A stretch of DNA of 17,546 bases from Deltaproteobacteria bacterium. GTDB taxonomy: Bacteria > Bdellovibrionota_C > UBA2361 > OMII01. Where the stretch lies: the NCBI GenBank assembly GCA_023262305.1, contig JALRCK010000009.1, positions 1 through 17,546 of the forward strand. Reading direction: 5' to 3'. The translations under genes and the position numbers were made by a program. Under the pieces are notes generated by a model, which worked only from the letters and a program-made list of their open reading frames with translations, was not told where the DNA came from and searched no databases. Below are positions 15,126 to 17,546 of this stretch, piece by piece (position 1 is the stretch's first letter; each line of letters begins with the position of its first letter).

Positions 15126-15958
15126 TTACCCCTTCTTCCAAACTGCGAGCACCGATTTGCCAAAACTGTAGCGGATTACGGGATCAACGATGCGGGAGAG
15201 AGGGATAAAGTAGGTGTCCCATGCCTTTATTTGCTGCTATGTCGGCATTGATTGTTTCAGCAGGACCCTATTCGCAAGGGAGAGGACCAGCCCAACTGAA
15301 TCTAAATAGCGGATTGATTCCTCCTGCACCGACGGTGGGGCGATACTTCTAAGGCTCTCTCTGGTATACCTCCTGACATGGCCGATACACGCATCGAATT
15401 CACTAAAGAGCCATTGATGTGCGGGCGAAAGAACAACAAGCCGTCCATTTGGCTTGAGCAGCGCAGCGGCCCGAGCCAACTGTGATCGGTCATCCTCTAT
15501 GTGCTCGAGGACATCCATGTAGATAATAACATCGAAGGAGCGAGAAGTTGCCTGAAGTCCAGAGGACATCAAGCGTTCCCGCCACAACCTCTACATTTTT
15601 AGCGCTGCCAAGCTTTTCCTCAAGGATGTTCACAAATGAGGGATCGGGCTCAAGACAAACCCACGATCTCTCCTGCCCGGTTCTGAATACAGTAGAGGTG
15701 AACGAGCCCTATCGCTATGGCGCGCTGATGTCCCATATTCCGGACAGACCGCACTACCTCTATCGATTCAATTCGATCGTGCGCAAGCGAATGAAGGGCG
15801 GTCTCGTGACCTGAGAGAGACCCATCGTCGACAACAACAACGCGAAGGTGTTGCACTGATATCTCCGCTGCAACCACATTGAGCTTGTAGAGAGATGCCT
15901 TTATCGACTACCAGTCGGTGTAGAGAGTAACAAGAATAGTGAGGGTATCGTAACTCAT
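15126..15958 (-). pseudogene. Decayed family 2 glycosyltransferase / SAM-methyltransferase
   Basis: Remnant of a glycosyltransferase 2 plus class I methyltransferase unit of the kind found in surface-glycan operons. From the ATG at 15958 it reads MSYDTLTILVTLY, then an in-frame TAG, then typical GT-A features: RVVVVDDGS and RNMGHQRAIAIGL. The GT part stops abruptly and passes into the middle of a methyltransferase (WVCLEPDPSFVNILEEKLG, NVEVVAGTLDVL). A one-base frameshift near 15560-15580 precedes the strongly conserved segment FDVIIYMDVLEHIEDD, then LVVLSPAHQWLFSEFD and SVGLVLSLANR. A second in-frame TAG near 15237 interrupts QSMPT and the tail FIPLSRIVDP...GKSVLAVWKKG before TAA at 15126. 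An internal deletion has removed most of the GT and the start of the methyltransferase. TAG is an ordinary stop in neighbouring intact genes, so this is decay, not recoding. It cannot make a full product. Confidence 0.85.
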
Positions 15959-15985
15959 ACGCCTACCCTCACACACTGGTAGTCG
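15905..15985. repeat. Two-tier inverted repeat over the start of the glycosyltransferase remnant
   Basis: Outer arms CGACTACCAGT (15905-15915) and ACTGGTAGTCG (15975-15985) are perfect 11-bp complements. Inner arms GTGAGGGTA (15939-15947) and TACCCTCAC (15964-15972) are perfect 9-bp complements, with a 16-base loop that holds the start codon of the remnant. The left side has a 23-base bulge between tiers, the right side only two. The in-frame TAG of the remnant lies within an outer arm. It could be a regulatory hairpin, a mobile-element end, or the product of template-switch mutation. Confidence 0.6.
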
Positions 15986-16511
15986 AACGATGAATCACTG
16001 ATTCGTTGGAGTAACCGCACGGTGAGGGACCCGAAATGAACGCTTCGTAACGATGGTGGATACACAGTTCGATGCAGGAGTGACGCTGAGTCTCCTGAGT
16101 AGTGCTCATTCAGCACCGCCGGTAGTGTCGGGGAATCTCTATGCATCGTCATAAAATTACACCTCGTCCCGCTGCAAGGACTGGCTCACATATTACTCCC
16201 GGGCAAGAGTTCTCTTCAGCTTGTAGGATGCACAGGAGCAAAAAACTGACCGACTTCGAGTAGAATGGCGTTTGGGACGGTGGTTGACTCGAAGGATTGA
16301 AAGACGGTGGTAGAGACATGGGGTATAAGGCGCCAACCTTAACGTATAATCAGTGCCTGAGGGGCCCCTCGCCTGAGCTGCCACCGCCATGGGGCGGAAC
16401 AGAGCCAAACCACTCATGCCACGTACGATTGCTGAGCCATTTCCGGCTCGCACCGCGTCAGCAAAAAACCGGTTTACCGAGATCTTGGGAGACGCGTATC
16501 ATAGTGTGGTT
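15986..16511. other. Intergenic stretch of about 525 bp with a TATAAT box and a GC palindrome
   Basis: No convincing gene. It separates the divergent decayed glycan operon and the M50-like gene. Seen: a perfect TATAAT at 16345-16350 on the plus strand with no matching -35 at 17 bp, followed by a 12-bp perfect palindrome GAGGGGCCCCTC at 16359-16370. In-frame codons upstream of 16512 (open from the ATG at 16389) have lower third-position GC than the gene body, which argues they are leader rather than coding. Small minus-strand frames here have no protein-like pattern. Confidence 0.45.
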
Positions 16512-17273
16512 ATGAACCGATATCCCGATGACGATGAGATCGAGCCCTCAGAGGCCCACGAGCCGAGCGCGGAGGAAGAGGTCGGGCAATCGGAACAGAA
16601 AGAGTCGCTTGTGGGCGGCTTTGCGTTTTTCCTCTCGCTCCTGGCACTCCTTCCAACCGGCATCCTCTTTACGAGCGTCACCTTGTATCGTGTGAGGGCA
16701 GCTGACTATACCTGCACGACTCGCTTCTTCGTGACCGTTCTAATAGGAGCCGTACTGGCTCAGCTATGTATTCGCGGACACCTCTCTGTGCTGATCCACG
16801 AGTTCAAACATTCCCTCATCTCCAACCTCGTAGGAAATCGTCATCGGGGACTAAAGATCGGGCGGGACTCCGGACACTACGCATATGCCTATTCTAAACG
16901 CACCGCGCATTACAACGCGTTCATCTCCCTTGCGCCGTACATTACCCCCGTCTTTACCTTTCTGGCCGTGCTCGCGGCTCTGATCTTTTTTCGCGAGGAT
17001 CGGCAAGTTGCAGTCGCCGTAGTTGGGTGTGGCTACGGAATCGATCTCCTCCTCAATATGCGTGACATCTCTCCCATCCAAACGGACATCTCCCTCATTC
17101 GGGGTGGCTATGGCATGGGGTTGCTCTACATTGCAGCGTGGAATCTTCTCACGCTCGCTGTGCTCCTGGCGTGGGTATTCCAAGGCAGTCACGGACTCTT
17201 CCTCCTGCTGGAGGATATCTCAGCCTGCTTTATCTTCCTCTACATCTCGCTCTTCGGGGATCCCCGCGGTTAG
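16512..17273 (+). CDS. M50-like membrane zinc metalloprotease
   Basis: A 253-residue multi-pass membrane protein with site-2-protease features. Seen: an acidic cytoplasmic-type N-terminus (DDDEIEPSE, about 3-35), a first membrane helix about 37-60, a second helix leading into HEFKH at 96-100 (the HExxH zinc motif), a hydrophobic pair about 135-170, and N182...DISPIQTD192, where D192 fits the third zinc ligand of M50 peptidases (N-x-x-P...D pattern). Two more helices follow. Such enzymes cut membrane-embedded substrates, often anti-sigma factors; the substrate here is unknown. The ATG at 16512 is preferred over those at 16389 and 16416 because the extra codons are basic and less GC-rich at third positions; no start has a good Shine-Dalgarno. 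Its 3' end overlaps truA by 54 bp on the opposite strand. Confidence 0.72.
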   Translation: MNRYPDDDEIEPSEAHEPSAEEEVGQSEQKESLVGGFAFFLSLLALLPTGILFTSVTLYRVRAADYTCTTRFFVTVLIGAVLAQLCIRGHLSVLIHEFKHSLISNLVGNRHRGLKIGRDSGHYAYAYSKRTAHYNAFISLAPYITPVFTFLAVLAALIFFREDRQVAVAVVGCGYGIDLLLNMRDISPIQTDISLIRGGYGMGLLYIAAWNLLTLAVLLAWVFQGSHGLFLLLEDISACFIFLYISLFGDPRG

Positions 17274-17546
17274 CGCGGCTGGCACCTGCTCGTACGACAC
17301 CCACTCCATGCACAATCCATGCGGAGGCGCCGTAACTCCCGCGAGGCGGCGGTTTCGGGACTCTAAGATACGCGGCAGGGCATCTCGCTCAAGATGTCCC
17401 CGCCCGATATCGACGAGAGTGCCAACGATATTCCTAACCATCTGCTTGAGAAACCCGGAGCCGATTACTGATATCTCAATTAGGTCCCCTGTTCGCTCAA
17501 CAGCGATCTTATAAATCGTTTTGACTGGAGTCTTTGCACAACACTC
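17220..17546 (-). CDS. truA: TruA, tRNA pseudouridine synthase A (C-terminal part, runs off right edge)
   Basis: TruA converts uridines 38-40 of tRNA anticodon stems to pseudouridine. Only the last 108 residues are visible; the frame is open to the window edge. Seen: VKTIYKIAVER, then SGFLKQMVRNIVGTLVDIGRG, the conserved C-terminal signature (usually FLyhMVR; here FLKQMVR), followed by LESRNRRLAGVTAPPHGLCM, close to the family's ESRDR-xxAGPTAPAHGL. The catalytic aspartate lies in the missing N-terminal part. The last residues (EERDVEEDKAG) extend past the usual end and are encoded inside the 3' end of the convergent M50-like gene. Identity is secure. Confidence 0.94.
   Translation of the reverse strand, partial: ECCAKTPVKTIYKIAVERTGDLIEISVIGSGFLKQMVRNIVGTLVDIGRGHLERDALPRILESRNRRLAGVTAPPHGLCMEWVSYEQVPAALTAGIPEERDVEEDKAG

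Noticed and set aside
15126..15958. TAG codons read as an amino acid (recoding) in the GT/methyltransferase remnant
   Set aside because: waaA, lpxK, msbA, the HEAT lipoprotein and the AsmA gene end in ordinary TAG stops, and the remnant also has a frameshift and deletion that recoding cannot explain.
15955..16152. A 65-codon minus-strand frame upstream of the GT remnant
   Set aside because: It has no domain-like pattern or ribosome site and overlaps the inverted repeat; it is better seen as leader DNA.

Overview
The window comes from a Gram-negative, lipopolysaccharide-making bacterium with moderately GC-rich DNA. The evidence is a near-complete late lipid A/Kdo gene set (lpxB, msbA, a DUF374 acyltransferase, waaA, lpxK), an OprO/OprP-type outer-membrane porin and an AsmA-family envelope protein. 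The porin's style loosely recalls planctomycete/verrucomicrobial relatives, but I cannot fix the phylum from sequence reading alone.

Layout. Positions 1-4541 (minus strand) form a tight operon read right to left: a small secreted protein, a DUF374 acyltransferase, waaA, lpxK and the start of uvrC, which runs off the left edge. Positions 4632-5930 (plus) hold the porin, divergent from that operon. Positions 6052-8999 (minus) hold lpxB then msbA, joined by a TAATG overlap. The porin and the small secreted protein therefore split what is elsewhere often one lpxB-msbA-acyltransferase-waaA-lpxK block. Positions 9000-9543 have no convincing gene. A short HEAT-repeat lipoprotein follows on the plus strand (TTG start), facing folB (minus strand). 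Positions 10545-12590 encode a large secreted protein with a candidate cysteine-peptidase domain and a nine-copy Asp-rich calcium-binding repeat tail. An AsmA-family protein follows (12691-14610).

Positions 14684-15958 (minus) look like a decayed surface-glycan operon. A family 2 glycosyltransferase start is joined by deletion to a SAM-methyltransferase carrying a frameshift and an in-frame TAG, followed by a fragment of an unrecognised protein. A striking two-tier inverted repeat lies over the start of the glycosyltransferase remnant, and one of its arms contains the first TAG. At the right end is an M50-like membrane metalloprotease (plus), overlapping tail to tail with the C-terminal part of truA (minus, running off the right edge).

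How the genes work together: LpxB makes the lipid A disaccharide, LpxK phosphorylates it, WaaA adds Kdo, MsbA flips the product across the inner membrane, and the DUF374 protein is probably an acyltransferase of the same envelope pathway. The porin, AsmA protein, lipoprotein and secreted protease are envelope or exported functions. UvrC (DNA repair), FolB (folate) and TruA (tRNA modification) are housekeeping genes. I saw no tRNA, rRNA, CRISPR array, insertion sequence or convincing intrinsic terminator.
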